Of a stretch of DNA of 64,000 nt, positions 49,176-58,477 are shown in pieces. The notes beneath the pieces were generated by a model that searched no databases, was not told where the DNA came from, and saw only the letters and a list, made by a program, of their open reading frames with translations. Source of the DNA: Bacillus sp. S3 (lineage in GTDB: Bacteria; Bacillota; Bacilli; Bacillales; Cytobacillaceae); the NCBI RefSeq assembly GCF_005154805.1, contig NZ_CP039727.1, positions 4,027,501 to 4,091,500 of the forward strand, in the 5' to 3' direction. Made by a program: the position numbers and the translations under genes. The first letter of the stretch is position 1, and every line of letters starts with the position of its first letter.

Positions 49176-49532
49176 TTATCCCATTTCTAAAAACTCTTTA
49201 TGAACATCGATGTTCGCTCCCAGAAGGACGGTCGCCAAGTGGTGCACCGGCGCGGTCGCTACCTCGCGATACATACGATCAATATATAAATGTTCCGCTT
49301 GCGGAAACTCCCGTTTAAACCGTTTGCGAAGCTTCTCACCGGCGGCATCAGCATCAACTAGGATATAGACATCCTTATCTTCGAGAAAATCGATCAATTC
49401 ATCCAATTTGGTATGACTTATCGTCCCATTGGTACAAATGATTTCGACCGGTTCCTTTACGATACTCTTTACCTTATTCTTATCCGATTTTCCTTCGACA
49501 ATAAGAACTTTGTCAACATACGAATCATACAT
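49176..49532 (-). CDS. yusF: TOPRIM-domain protein YusF
   Basis: A 119-residue protein consisting of one TOPRIM domain, as in small RNase M5-like and OLD-type proteins. The acidic motif VEGKSDK (about 12-18) and VDADAAG (about 56-62) are present. Likely a Mg-dependent nuclease or binding protein; target unknown. The ATG at 49532 follows AGGTGATGTGG. Confidence 0.9.
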   Translation of the reverse strand: MYDSYVDKVLIVEGKSDKNKVKSIVKEPVEIICTNGTISHTKLDELIDFLEDKDVYILVDADAAGEKLRKRFKREFPQAEHLYIDRMYREVATAPVHHLATVLLGANIDVHKEFLEMG

Positions 49533-49732
49533 ATCCACATCACCTGTAATAGAAGTTGTTTATGTTAACATATTCTAAAATATTGATTACGTGTGCCCTA
49601 TTGATTTTGTATGTTAACTATATCACTATTGTCAGTATAAAAATAGGGTTTTGCCTCTTTAATCAACCACTACACTTTTTATTTTATGATAGGTTTCCCC
49701 ATTTTAGTAGAAGAAAAGGTGGAAAATTAAGA

Positions 49733-49759
49733 GAAAAAGCACCCGCTAAGGTGCTTTTA
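49733..49759 (-). terminator. Terminator of gcvH
   Basis: AAAAGCACC/GGTGCTTTT with a 6-base loop, followed by TCTCTT on the minus strand. Confidence 0.8.
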
Positions 49760-49771
49760 AAAATTTAATGA

Positions 49772-50155
49772 TTAGTCTTCCTTTGTCATTTCTTCGTATT
49801 GTTCAGCTGTCATCAGCTTGTCCAACTCGCTAGAATCGGAAAGTTCAACGACAATCATCCAGGCTTTTTCATATGGTGATTCATTGACGAATTCAGGGCT
49901 GTCGCTTAGATCTTCATTCACTTCTACCACTTTACCGCTGACTGGTGCATAAAGCTCAGAAACAGTTTTTACAGATTCAACGCTGCCAAATGGCTCGTCA
50001 GCTGTTAATTCATCGCCAACCTCTGGGAGTTCAACGAAAACGATATCTCCTAACTCATGTTGTGCAAAGTCAGTAATCCCAATGCGCACCTTTTCCCCTT
50101 CAACCTTTACCCACTCGTGTTCTTCTGAATAACGTAATTCTTTTGGTGTACTCAT
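49772..50155 (-). CDS. gcvH: Glycine cleavage system H protein
   Basis: A 127-residue lipoyl carrier shuttling the aminomethyl group between GCV subunits; it is also a hub for lipoylation in B. subtilis. The lipoyl lysine is in [13 protein letters not shown] (about 63). The ATG at 50155 follows GGAGGGATTT; a longer frame to 50173 has no separate site. No glycine riboswitch was seen. LipA of this window would add the sulfur atoms. Confidence 0.97.
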   Translation of the reverse strand: MSTPKELRYSEEHEWVKVEGEKVRIGITDFAQHELGDIVFVELPEVGDELTADEPFGSVESVKTVSELYAPVSGKVVEVNEDLSDSPEFVNESPYEKAWMIVVELSDSSELDKLMTAEQYEEMTKED

Positions 50156-50231
50156 TAGCTTAAATCCCTCCATTTGTTTTTTCTAAAATCTATCATCGAA
50201 TAAAATCGATTTCCATTAGTAAAGAGCGGGC

Positions 50232-50591
50232 TTACTTAAGCCACATTTTTTCATACTCTTCTTCTTTAAAGCCGACAGTAACATGCTCGCCATCCGTTAA
50301 AATCGGTCTTTTAATCAACATCCCGTCGGATGCCAGCAAATCAAGGAGTTCATCCTCGGTTGCAGATTTCATTTTATCTTTTATCCCTAATTCACGATAT
50401 TTTAAACCGCTTGTATTAAAAAATTTCTTTAATTCCAAGCCGCTTTTTTGATAAAACGCCTGCAGCTGTTCGCGTGTCGGGGGCTGTTCAACAATATGTA
50501 CTTCATCATAGGAAAGCTGATGGGCATCCAGCCATTTCTTTGCGTTCCGGCAAGTGCCGCACTTTGGATACCAGTAAAAAGTCAGAGACAT
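50232..50591 (-). CDS. yusI: ArsC/Spx-family protein YusI
   Basis: A 119-residue ArsC-like thioredoxin-fold protein. The N-terminal YWYPKCGTCRNAKKWL (about 6-21) holds the redox cysteine pair and LIKRPILTDGEHVTVGF (about 93) is the family proline-arginine region. It is not Spx itself, as it lacks Spx-specific features I know. GGCGGTGAAACC precedes the ATG. Function uncertain; arsenate reduction is not established. Confidence 0.88.
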   Translation of the reverse strand: MSLTFYWYPKCGTCRNAKKWLDAHQLSYDEVHIVEQPPTREQLQAFYQKSGLELKKFFNTSGLKYRELGIKDKMKSATEDELLDLLASDGMLIKRPILTDGEHVTVGFKEEEYEKMWLK

Positions 50592-50811
50592 GGTTTCACC
50601 GCCTTTTACTAAAATGTGACCGCGTCAATAGAATAGTACCATAACGTTTTTCAAATTCCTAACTAGAGGCCTGAAAAGTTCTCCATAGGAAAAATTCGAC
50701 TAATTTCGTGAAAATCCTTCTTCCTCTAAGAATTATTTTTCAAAAAGTTCTTCTTTCCTACAATATTTTTAAAAATATTCTTCTTAGCATTCAATCTTTC
50801 AATTTCAAAAA

Positions 50812-50841
50812 AGTAAAGCCCCCTTCAACAGTGAAGGGAGC
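50812..50841 (-). terminator. Terminator of the fad operon
   Basis: GCTCCCTTCA/TGAAGGGGGC with a 4-base loop, followed by TTTACTTTTTTG on the minus strand. Confidence 0.85.
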
Positions 50842-50851
50842 CATGTGCAAT

Positions 50852-52636
50852 TTATACGATATAGCATTCTGCTTCGATGACTTCATCTGCTGCTTCACGT
50901 TTTTTCGCAATCACGTTGATTGGCGTGTGACGCGTAAATTTGCGAAGGGAGGACAGCATCATCCGCAATGTATCCCCTTGTTCAATCGCTACTAATGTTT
51001 CTTTCGCAATTGCCTCGATTTCATTGAATGCTTCTTGACAGAAGATTTGCGTATAAAGAAGCTTTTGGCTGCTCTTTTCTACTCCTTCTTTAGCAACCGC
51101 CTTTTCTGTACGCAAGACAACGGATTCCATTGCATAGACGTTAGAAGCGATATCCGCAATGTTGGCGAGGATTTCCTGCTCTTTTTCAAGCGCCTTGCCA
51201 TATTTCTGTGCTGCCAATCCGGCTGCTAATAAACCAATTTTCTTGGCATTTTTCACAAGATATTTTTCTTGAGCAAGCGTCTCATCGCCTGGATCTTCCG
51301 GCATTAACATCATTAATTCCTCTTGAAGCGCCATAGCTTTTTGGAACAACGGCAGTTCCCCTTTGAATGCTTTTTTCAAGAAAGTTCCTGGCACCAAGAG
51401 ACGGTTGATTTCATTCGTCCCTTCAAAGATTCTGTTAATTCGGGAATCGCGGTAGGCTCTTTCAATTGGATACTCTTGCATAAATCCGTAACCGCCGTGA
51501 ATTTGTACGCCTTCATCGACAACGTCATCTAACACTTCGGATGCAAAGAATTTATTAACTGAGCATTCGATGGCATATTCAGCAATTGAATTGGCTACTT
51601 TCTTAATATCTTTGGCATCTTCCGTTGAAAGCTGGCCTTGGTGGTCTTCATATAAGCCAACCGTACGATACACAGAGCTTTCCGCCGCGTAAATCTTTGA
51701 TGCCAATGTTCCAAATTTCTCTTTTGTTAAATTGAACTGAGATATTGGTGTTTTAAATTGCTGACGCCCATTTGCGTATTTAACGGTCATTTCAAACGCA
51801 GTTTTAGAACCGCCGACAGCGCCGACTGCTAATTTATAGCGGCCGATATTTAAAATGTTAAAAGCAATAACGTGGCCGCGGCCGAATTCACCTAATAAAT
51901 TTCCAACTGGAACCGGCACATCCTCCAATATAAGTGTCCGTGTGGATGAGCTCTTAATTCCCATCTTCTTCTCTTCCGCGCCAGTAGAAACGCCCTTGAA
52001 CTCTCTTTCAACGATGAAGGCAGTGAAATGCTCGCCATCCACTTTTGCATAGACAACAAAGACATCGGCAAAGCCGGCATTTGTGATCCATTGCTTCTCA
52101 CCATTTAGGATATAATGTGTGCCTTCAGCGTTTAATCTCGCTGTTGTTCTAGCACCTAGGGCGTCGGAACCTGAGCCCGGCTCTGTTAATGCATAGGCTG
52201 CAAGCTTTTCACCTGAAGCCAGGTCAGGTAAATATTTTTTCTTCTGCTCTTCATTACCGAATAAAACGATTGGCAGCGAGCCGATTCCAACGTGTGCCCC
52301 GTGGGAAAGGGAGAAACCACCGGCCTTTGACATTTTTTCAGTTAGCAGGGAAGATGTGATTTTATCTAAGCCTAAGCCCTCATATTCTTCAGGCACATCA
52401 GCCGCTAAAAGACCAAGTTCACCAGCTTTTTTAAGCAGCTTTACCGTGCGGTCGAATTCATGTTTCTCTAAATATTCCACCTGTGGAAGAACATCTTTTT
52501 CAACGAAGTCTTCGGCTGTCTTGGCAATCATTAAATGCTCTTCCGTAAAATCCTCCGGTGTTAATATATCTTGATAGGAAATATCTTCGATTAAAAAGCT
52601 TCCGCCTTTAATGAACTTTTTTGTTTCGTTTGTCAT
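50852..52636 (-). CDS. fadE: Acyl-CoA dehydrogenase
   Basis: FAD enzyme of the first beta-oxidation step, 594 residues. Domains: acyl-CoA dehydrogenase N (about 25-140), middle (about 145-240, with YALTEPGSGSDA), C (about 250-400, with GGYGFMQEYPIER and the catalytic glutamate region FEGTNEINR), and a C-terminal helical extension of about 180 residues typical of FadE/YusJ. AGGAGGAA precedes the ATG. Last gene of fadN-A-E. Confidence 0.95.
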   Translation of the reverse strand: MTNETKKFIKGGSFLIEDISYQDILTPEDFTEEHLMIAKTAEDFVEKDVLPQVEYLEKHEFDRTVKLLKKAGELGLLAADVPEEYEGLGLDKITSSLLTEKMSKAGGFSLSHGAHVGIGSLPIVLFGNEEQKKKYLPDLASGEKLAAYALTEPGSGSDALGARTTARLNAEGTHYILNGEKQWITNAGFADVFVVYAKVDGEHFTAFIVEREFKGVSTGAEEKKMGIKSSSTRTLILEDVPVPVGNLLGEFGRGHVIAFNILNIGRYKLAVGAVGGSKTAFEMTVKYANGRQQFKTPISQFNLTKEKFGTLASKIYAAESSVYRTVGLYEDHQGQLSTEDAKDIKKVANSIAEYAIECSVNKFFASEVLDDVVDEGVQIHGGYGFMQEYPIERAYRDSRINRIFEGTNEINRLLVPGTFLKKAFKGELPLFQKAMALQEELMMLMPEDPGDETLAQEKYLVKNAKKIGLLAAGLAAQKYGKALEKEQEILANIADIASNVYAMESVVLRTEKAVAKEGVEKSSQKLLYTQIFCQEAFNEIEAIAKETLVAIEQGDTLRMMLSSLRKFTRHTPINVIAKKREAADEVIEAECYIV

Positions 52637-52661
52637 GGAAAATTCCTCCTAATCATTTTTA

Positions 52662-53837
52662 TTAAAGCAACTCAAAAACTCCGGCAGCGCCCATGCCGCC
52701 GCCAATACACATAGTAACGACACCAAATTGTTCATTGCGGCGTTTTAATTCGTGAATCAGTGAAAGAGTTAATTTTGCGCCTGTACATCCAAGCGGGTGG
52801 CCAAGTGCAATCGCACCGCCATTGACGTTGACGATTTCTTCATTAAGGCCTAATTCCCGAATGACTTGCAGTGATTGAGAAGCAAACGCCTCATTTAATT
52901 CAAATAGGTTAATGTCGGAAAGCTTTAAACCGGCAAGCTGTACTGCTTTTGGTATCGCAACAACCGGGCCGACACCCATAATTTCCGGCGGGACGCCGCC
53001 AACAGCAAATGATCGGAATTTTGCTAATGGTTTTAAACCAAGGGCTTCAGCTTTTTCACGGTCCATCACCATCACAGCGGCAGCACCGTCACTAGTTTGT
53101 GAGGCATTCCCCGCTGTTACCGAACCCGTTACCGAGAAGGCTGGGCGAAGCTTCGCGAGAGTCTGCAGGTTTGTATCCGGACGAACCCCTTCGTCCTGTG
53201 AAAATTGAATCGTTTTTTCAATTAATTTATTGTCAGCGCCAACCGAACGAATGGTTACATCAACAGGAACAATTTCATCGACGAATTTGCCTTCCGCAAT
53301 CGCTTTAGCGGCACGCTGGTGGCTTCGAACGGCAAAGGCATCTTGATCTTCACGGGAGATGCCATACTTTACAGCAACCTGCTCAGCGGTATGACCCATG
53401 CCCATATAATATTGCGGCGCGGTTTCAGCCAGTTTAATATTCGGACGGACAACATGGCCCATCATTGGGATCATGCTCATCGATTCCGCTCCGCCGGCAA
53501 TCGCTGTATCTGTGTGCCCCAGCATAATGCCTTGGGCCGCATAGGCGATCGCTTGTAAACCCGATGAACAGAAACGATTAATGGTGATTGCGGGAACAGT
53601 ATATGGCAGACCTGCCAGCGCCCCAATATTTCGGGCCACGTTATTTCCTTGTTCTGCTTCCGGCATCGCACAGCCGATGATTAAATCATCAATATTTCCC
53701 TCATAATTACCTGCACGCTTTAATGTTTCCTTAACAACTAACGCTCCCAAATCATCGGGGCGAACATGGGCAAGCGTTCCTTTCTTTGCCTTACCAACCG
53801 GTGTACGAGCTCCGGCAACGATTACCGCTTCTCTCAT
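52662..53837 (-). CDS. fadA: 3-ketoacyl-CoA thiolase
   Basis: Thiolase of the last beta-oxidation step, 391 residues. Active-site cysteine in [10 protein letters not shown] (about 90), His in [11 protein letters not shown] (about 349) and Cys in [10 protein letters not shown] (about 379). The ATG at 53837 follows GAGGGAAC. It is 25 bases upstream of fadE. Confidence 0.97.
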   Translation of the reverse strand: MREAVIVAGARTPVGKAKKGTLAHVRPDDLGALVVKETLKRAGNYEGNIDDLIIGCAMPEAEQGNNVARNIGALAGLPYTVPAITINRFCSSGLQAIAYAAQGIMLGHTDTAIAGGAESMSMIPMMGHVVRPNIKLAETAPQYYMGMGHTAEQVAVKYGISREDQDAFAVRSHQRAAKAIAEGKFVDEIVPVDVTIRSVGADNKLIEKTIQFSQDEGVRPDTNLQTLAKLRPAFSVTGSVTAGNASQTSDGAAAVMVMDREKAEALGLKPLAKFRSFAVGGVPPEIMGVGPVVAIPKAVQLAGLKLSDINLFELNEAFASQSLQVIRELGLNEEIVNVNGGAIALGHPLGCTGAKLTLSLIHELKRRNEQFGVVTMCIGGGMGAAGVFELL

Positions 53838-53898
53838 GCAAGTTCCCTCGCTTTCTTTCAAATTTTAAAAATACGAATCTATTTTTTCAAAAGGGTCT

Positions 53899-53934
53899 GA
53901 CCTCTCGCACTAACGCGTGTGTGGCAGAGAGGTC
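53899..53934. repeat. Hairpin in the fadN-fadA gap
   Basis: GACCTCTC/GAGAGGTC forms an 8-bp stem around a 20-base loop that contains GCACTAACGCGTGTGTG, itself partly self-complementary. It sits between cotranscribed genes and is not followed by a clean T tract, so it may process or protect mRNA rather than stop it. Confidence 0.6.
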
Positions 53935-53953
53935 TGCCCGGTTGCATTCATAA

Positions 53954-56341
53954 TTAGTTTCTTAACGGTTTGCCCTTCACAAGCATATGCTGCATCCGCT
54001 GCTGTGATTTCGGCTCTGCAATCAAGCTTAGGAATGCCTCTCTTTCTAGATCTAATAAATATTGTTCATCTACTTCAGTTCCAAACGGCACCTTTCCTCC
54101 GGCAATCACGTAAGCAATCTTTTTGGCAATTTTTAAATCATGCTCGGAAATATAGCCGGATAAGCGCATCGCCTCTGCACCAAGGAGTAAGGTCGCATAG
54201 CCAGTTTCACCAACGACCGGAACTTTTCTGCGCACTTTTGGCTTATACCCTTGTTCAGATAGGGCAAGGACAGCTTGCTTTGCATCATGAATTAAATGGT
54301 CGCTGTTGAAGCTGATGCCATCAGAATAATCTAAGAAATTAGTTTCCCGCGCTTCTTCAGCGGAGGTAGAAACCTTTGCCATGGCAATCGTTTCAAATAC
54401 TTTATTAGCAACATTTTGCAAGTCAAATGGAACACCGTTTGGCAGGTTTTCTAAGTGCTTCATGTACAGCTCTTTGTTTCCTCCTCCGCCTGGAAGTAAG
54501 CCAACGCCTACCTCGACAAGTCCCATATAGGTTTCAGCTGATGCCTGGATATGTGCGGCTGGCAGGCAAACCTCTGCGCCGCCTCCAAGTGTCATCCCGA
54601 ACGGAGCCGCGACAACCGGCTTCGAGCTGTATTTCACCTTTAACAAGGCACTGTGCAGGTGGCGGACAATCAAATCAAGTTCATAAATATTGTCGTCCTG
54701 CACTTCCATTAACATCATCGCCAGGTTCGCACCGACACAGAAATTCTTTCCCTGGTTGCCGATGACAAGACCTTTATAATTTTTCTCCACTTCATCAACG
54801 GCATAATTGATCATTTGCACAATATCAAGACCGATTGCATTGTTTGGTGAATGGAACTCTAACAGAGCAACCCCATCACCAAGGTCAATTAAGCTTGCGC
54901 CGCTGTTCTTTTTAATGACGCCTTTTTGTTTCTTAATTTTCTTAAGATCAATCGCCTTCGGATTGGTTTCTACCAATCGATATTGACCATTATGGTAGTA
55001 GAACTGCTCGCCATTTTCTTCTAAGTAGAAAGAGGAATTTCCTTTTTCCAGCATTTCCGAAACCCATGCTGGTACTTCACCACCGGCTTCTTTCATCTTT
55101 TTAACCGATTTTTCAACACCTATGGCATCCCATGCTTCGAATGGACCCATTTCCCAGCCAAAGCCCCATTTCATCGCGCGGTCAATCGCCACGATATTGT
55201 CGGCAATTTCACCTAATAGCTGTGCAGAATACACAAAAGAGGCTGTAAAGGTATTCCATAAAAATTGTCCGGCTTGGTCACCCGAGTATACAAGCGCTTT
55301 CAATTTATTCGCCGTGCCTTTTTCCTGCTTCGCTAACTCGATAGCAGGTGTGGTCAGTTTTTTACGCGGGCCGTATTCCAGTGTATTTGGATCCAATTCA
55401 AGAATCTCTCTTCCTTTTTTCAAAAAGAAACCTTGACCGGATTTGCTTCCAAGCCAGCCTTTTTCGATCATCGTTTTTAAAAAGGCCGGAACGGCAAACA
55501 CTTCTTTCTCTTTTCCTTCCACTTGTTCGTACACGTTGCCTGCTACATGATAGAAGGTATCCAAGCCAACGACATCAAGGGTACGAAAGGTGGCACTCTT
55601 GGGCCGGCCAATTAACGGGCCGGTTAGCGAATCGACCTCGCCAACACTTAAGCCGGCTTTCAGCATTTCCTGCACCGTGACAAGAAGGCCGTACGTGCCA
55701 ATCCGGTTGGCAATAAAGTTTGGTGTATCCTTAGCGATGACTACCCCTTTTCCAATTACATCCTCACCAAATGTTTTCATGAAGGAGAGAACTCCCGGGT
55801 CTGTGAATTGGGTCGGAATTACCTCCAATAATTTCAAATAGCGTGGCGGGTTAAAGAAATGGGTGCCCAAGAAATGCTTCTTGAAATCGTCAGAACGGCC
55901 TTCCACCATTGCTTCAACCGAAATCCCCGAAGTGTTGGAACTGATGATACTGCCTTTCTTGCGGTATTGGTCGACCTTCTCAAACACCTGCTTCTTCACG
56001 TTTAAGTTTTCGACGACAACTTCAATGACCCAGTCAACGTCTTTTAGCTTAACTAAATCGTCTTCCAGATTCCCCGCTTCAATAAGAGCAAGATTCTTTT
56101 TCGCTGCCAGCGGTGCCGGCTTTTGCTTCAATAATTTTTGGATATTTGCTGCACTAATCCGGTTACGTACTTGTTTGTCAGCTAATGACAGTCCCTTTGC
56201 TTCCTCTTCTTTTGTTAACTCTTGAGGCATAATATCTAATAATAGTGTCGGAATGCCGATATTTGCTAGGTGGGCAGCAATTCCAGAGCCCATAACTCCA
56301 GATCCCAAGACTGCCGCTTTTTTTATCAATTGGTTCAACAT
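53954..56341 (-). CDS. fadN: 3-hydroxyacyl-CoA dehydrogenase / enoyl-CoA hydratase FadN
   Basis: Fused beta-oxidation enzyme, 795 residues. The N-terminal NAD domain has AAVLGSGVMGSGIAAHL (about 8-24), the central HCDH C-terminal domains extend to about 420, and the C-terminal half has the crotonase fold with GMTLGGGAEVCLPA (about 600) and GLLPGGGGNKE. The ATG at 56341 follows GGGGGAG. First gene of the operon, with a FadR-type box at 56361-56378. Confidence 0.96.
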   Translation of the reverse strand: MLNQLIKKAAVLGSGVMGSGIAAHLANIGIPTLLLDIMPQELTKEEEAKGLSLADKQVRNRISAANIQKLLKQKPAPLAAKKNLALIEAGNLEDDLVKLKDVDWVIEVVVENLNVKKQVFEKVDQYRKKGSIISSNTSGISVEAMVEGRSDDFKKHFLGTHFFNPPRYLKLLEVIPTQFTDPGVLSFMKTFGEDVIGKGVVIAKDTPNFIANRIGTYGLLVTVQEMLKAGLSVGEVDSLTGPLIGRPKSATFRTLDVVGLDTFYHVAGNVYEQVEGKEKEVFAVPAFLKTMIEKGWLGSKSGQGFFLKKGREILELDPNTLEYGPRKKLTTPAIELAKQEKGTANKLKALVYSGDQAGQFLWNTFTASFVYSAQLLGEIADNIVAIDRAMKWGFGWEMGPFEAWDAIGVEKSVKKMKEAGGEVPAWVSEMLEKGNSSFYLEENGEQFYYHNGQYRLVETNPKAIDLKKIKKQKGVIKKNSGASLIDLGDGVALLEFHSPNNAIGLDIVQMINYAVDEVEKNYKGLVIGNQGKNFCVGANLAMMLMEVQDDNIYELDLIVRHLHSALLKVKYSSKPVVAAPFGMTLGGGAEVCLPAAHIQASAETYMGLVEVGVGLLPGGGGNKELYMKHLENLPNGVPFDLQNVANKVFETIAMAKVSTSAEEARETNFLDYSDGISFNSDHLIHDAKQAVLALSEQGYKPKVRRKVPVVGETGYATLLLGAEAMRLSGYISEHDLKIAKKIAYVIAGGKVPFGTEVDEQYLLDLEREAFLSLIAEPKSQQRMQHMLVKGKPLRN

Positions 56342-56360
56342 TGTCTCCCCCTTCAAACTT

Positions 56361-56378
56361 TGAATGAATGCTCATTCA
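56361..56378. promoter_or_regulatory. FadR (YsiA)-type operator upstream of fadN
   Basis: TGAATGAATGCTCATTCA contains the inverted pair TGAATGA/TCATTCA with four central bases, as in the B. subtilis FadR consensus. It lies just downstream of a TTGACA on the minus strand (56385-56390), so it covers the -10 area. Long-chain acyl-CoA should relieve repression. Confidence 0.85.
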
Positions 56379-56548
56379 TTTTTTTGTCAAAAAAAATTCA
56401 CTTTTGTATGAGTTCTACTACTATTTACTATAAAATATTTCGAAAATTTCTGCAATCAATAATCGCGGAAAATTGAAATTTTTTTGAACTTTTATTTTCC
56501 GCAAAATAATTCTCTTCATTGGGCAACCTATTTTTTGAGGTGATAAAG

Positions 56549-56680
56549 ATGGCGAAGATGAAAAAGAATCCTTCCAAAGCAGGCGTCAGTGCCGCTAGTG
56601 TGAAGGGCAATGGCGGGCCTGGCAATGAAGAGGCTCACTTGGACAAAAAAAACAGCCAGAATAATCAGTACAAGAGATAG
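56549..56680 (+). CDS. yuzL: Small YuzL-family protein
   Basis: A 43-residue Lys/Gly/Asn-rich protein too short for common cut-offs. TTTGAGGTGATAAAG precedes the ATG and the frame ends in NSQNNQYKR. It resembles the YuzL family of bacilli, found in the same gene region in B. subtilis. The composition recalls small spore proteins, but this is unproved. Confidence 0.75.
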   Translation: MAKMKKNPSKAGVSAASVKGNGGPGNEEAHLDKKNSQNNQYKR

Positions 56681-56781
56681 TATTCGTAAGGCAGAGCATT
56701 CAGCCTTTCCCTATTTTTGCATAAAAATTCCTGCATGAGAAACCATAATGTCGTAAAGACAACTTTGAACTAGGAGGGTAC

Positions 56782-57078
56782 ATGATGCAGCAGCAAAATA
56801 TGAATATGCCCAACATGAACATGCAAAATCAGCAAATGAAAATGCAGCAGCCGCCAGGGGTGATTTCAACCAAGGATTCCCTGTATTTAACCGACATGAT
56901 GTCGTGGAATTTACTTTCTTCGAAGAAAGCCCATTTCTTTGCCCAGCAGTGTCAGGATCCTGAGGTAAAGGCAGCTGCCGTTAAATGCGGTCAAATGCAT
57001 CAGCAGCATTACCAGAAGCTTCTTCAACACCTGGGTCAGCACGCAAGCCAGCAGCAGCCATTAAATAATATGCAGTGA
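56782..57078 (+). CDS. CotF-like spore coat protein with Met/Asn/Gln-rich N-terminus
   Basis: A 98-residue protein: a low-complexity N-terminal 25 residues (MNMPNMNMQNQQMKM) then a CotF-type helical domain with DSLYLTDMMSWNLLSSKKA and a Gln/His-rich end. AGGAGGGTAC precedes tandem ATGs (56782/56785). It occupies the place of YusN and precedes a second CotF-like gene by a few bases, so both are likely one coat transcript. Confidence 0.85.
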   Translation: MMQQQNMNMPNMNMQNQQMKMQQPPGVISTKDSLYLTDMMSWNLLSSKKAHFFAQQCQDPEVKAAAVKCGQMHQQHYQKLLQHLGQHASQQQPLNNMQ

Positions 57079-57093
57079 AAGGAGTTTGTGAGA

Positions 57094-57432
57094 ATGAATC
57101 AAAATCAGCAAAAGATTCAAAATCCGGAAACGCAAGTGCCTAAAACCCCGCAAATGAATGATCGTGATTTCATCAATGATTTACTGACAACTGAAAAATA
57201 TATGACGACCTCCTATAGCATGGCAATGCACGAGGCCAGCCACCAAGGCCTTTATCAAGACATTATGCAGATTTTCACGGAAACCGAGCAATGCCAGCGC
57301 GACCTATATGACTTGATGTTCAGAAAAGGCTGGTATGCAATCGAGGCAGCTGAGCAGCAAAAGCTGCAGCAATCCTATCAGCAGTTCCAAGGGTATACCA
57401 ACCAATTTCCAAGTGGCGGGACATTGCAGTAA
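57094..57432 (+). CDS. CotF-family spore coat protein
   Basis: A 112-residue protein with a polar N-terminus and the CotF ferritin-like helices DRDFINDLLTTEKYMTTSYSM and ETEQCQRDLYDLMFRKGW. The ATG at 57094 fits AAGGAG better than the GTG at 57088. It follows the Met-rich coat gene by 15 bases. A coat function is known for the family, not for this protein. Confidence 0.88.
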   Translation: MNQNQQKIQNPETQVPKTPQMNDRDFINDLLTTEKYMTTSYSMAMHEASHQGLYQDIMQIFTETEQCQRDLYDLMFRKGWYAIEAAEQQKLQQSYQQFQGYTNQFPSGGTLQ

Positions 57433-57436
57433 GAGA

Positions 57437-57476
57437 AAAAACCGGAGGAACGTGAGTACTCCGGTTTCTTACTTTT
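57437..57476 (+). terminator. Bidirectional terminator between the coat genes and yusU
   Basis: AAACCGGAG/CTCCGGTTT with an 11-base loop; a T-rich tail overlaps the yusU stop. Confidence 0.82.
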
Positions 57477-57723
57477 TGATCGATTTCCGATGCTGTTCAT
57501 TCAGCTGTTTAATTTCCTGAATCATTTGCTTCATTTCTTCCCGCGCCTCAGGGTATAGTGCACTCCAATGATTGATCAATGCCGGCATGGACTTGGCAAT
57601 ATGGGAATACAACGCCCAAGCCTTCACCTTTTCTTTCACCGCCTCGTCACTTTCCCCCACTAATAGTTCGCTATACTTTTCAAGCAAGGTTTCGAATTGT
57701 TCCACAAATACTTTCTCCATCAT
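57469..57723 (-). CDS. yusU: YusU (DUF2573) family protein
   Basis: An 84-residue helical protein of unknown function, with the family segments FETLLEKYSELLVGE and AKSMPALINHW. GGAAGGTGTC precedes tandem ATGs at 57723 and 57720. Its first 44 bases overlap the end of the FhuF-like gene in another frame, suggesting coupling to the iron operon. Confidence 0.85.
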   Translation of the reverse strand: MMEKVFVEQFETLLEKYSELLVGESDEAVKEKVKAWALYSHIAKSMPALINHWSALYPEAREEMKQMIQEIKQLNEQHRKSIKK

Positions 57724-58477
57724 GACACCTTCCGTCTTTAGCTATATGAGTGCATGGACATGTCTTGCAGCGTTTACCAGCAGGGAGCTGATAGGAAAAA
57801 CAGCAGGTTTTTCTGATTCTAACCTCTTCTTCCCGTTCATCTAAATAGGTCTTTTCAGAAAAATATTTAACCAGCGGGTTCAGGTTATAGCTGCCGAATA
57901 ATTGCCCTTCTGCTTCTAAAAGTAAATAGCGGAAGTCGTCTTTCACGTTTGTATTCTCACTATTTTTTAATTCGCCTTCATAAAGCCAGAACAAGTATAC
58001 TGCAATATTTTCCCACAAAATCAACCTCGAGATTCCGACTGATTTTTCCAAATGTACGATTATTGGATAGATATTATGTGCAAAAAGATCCTTTAAAACA
58101 CGATTGCGCCATTCAGAACGACTCTCATTTACACCCCATTCTTGCACAGCGGTATCTTCAAAACAAATAGAAGGCAGCCAATTCTCCCCTTGTTCGGCTG
58201 GCTCCATTTTTACATTTTCCAGGGACACATTCAGCTTTTTATTCCAAGCGGTCATCGCATACAAGGATATCACTGCTAAAAAAGCATAACGTTTTATAAA
58301 AATAGAAGCCGCTACTTTTTCATTGGGCGCACCAATTGCAAGGGAAACATTTTTTAAAAAATCTTTGAGAAACGATTGATCTAAGAGCTCAGCTACTTGA
58401 AATGATTGGTCCAAGCTGTCAGTGAACCTGTATTTTTTCAATTGCTCACATTCTTGTTCGGTCAACAATTCAGCCAT
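57680..58477 (-). CDS. FhuF-like ferric-siderophore reductase with Cys-rich tail
   Basis: A 265-residue cytosolic protein of the IucA/IucC-FhuF type that releases iron from imported siderophores by reduction. The C-terminal cluster motif CCFSYQLPAGKRCKTC fits the FhuF pattern CC-x10-CxxC for a [2Fe-2S] centre. About 30 further residues follow, with three more cysteines, and these overlap the start of yusU. The ATG overlaps the yusV stop by 8 bases. No signal peptide. Such a gene is not between yusU and yusV in B. subtilis as I recall. Confidence 0.85.
   Translation of the reverse strand: MAELLTEQECEQLKKYRFTDSLDQSFQVAELLDQSFLKDFLKNVSLAIGAPNEKVAASIFIKRYAFLAVISLYAMTAWNKKLNVSLENVKMEPAEQGENWLPSICFEDTAVQEWGVNESRSEWRNRVLKDLFAHNIYPIIVHLEKSVGISRLILWENIAVYLFWLYEGELKNSENTNVKDDFRYLLLEAEGQLFGSYNLNPLVKYFSEKTYLDEREEEVRIRKTCCFSYQLPAGKRCKTCPCTHIAKDGRCHDGESICGTIRNLA

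Noticed and set aside
49772..50231. Glycine riboswitch ahead of gcvH
   Set aside because: The upstream gap is only 76 bases and lacks the conserved tandem aptamer blocks.
50762..50779. Perfect AT-only 18-bp palindrome (AATATTTTTAAAAATATT)
   Set aside because: In an AT-rich gap such a palindrome is easily found by chance; no flanking signals were seen.
53917..54309. 130-codon open frame opposite fadN
   Set aside because: Antisense shadow; composition Cys/His/Leu-rich and no family resemblance.
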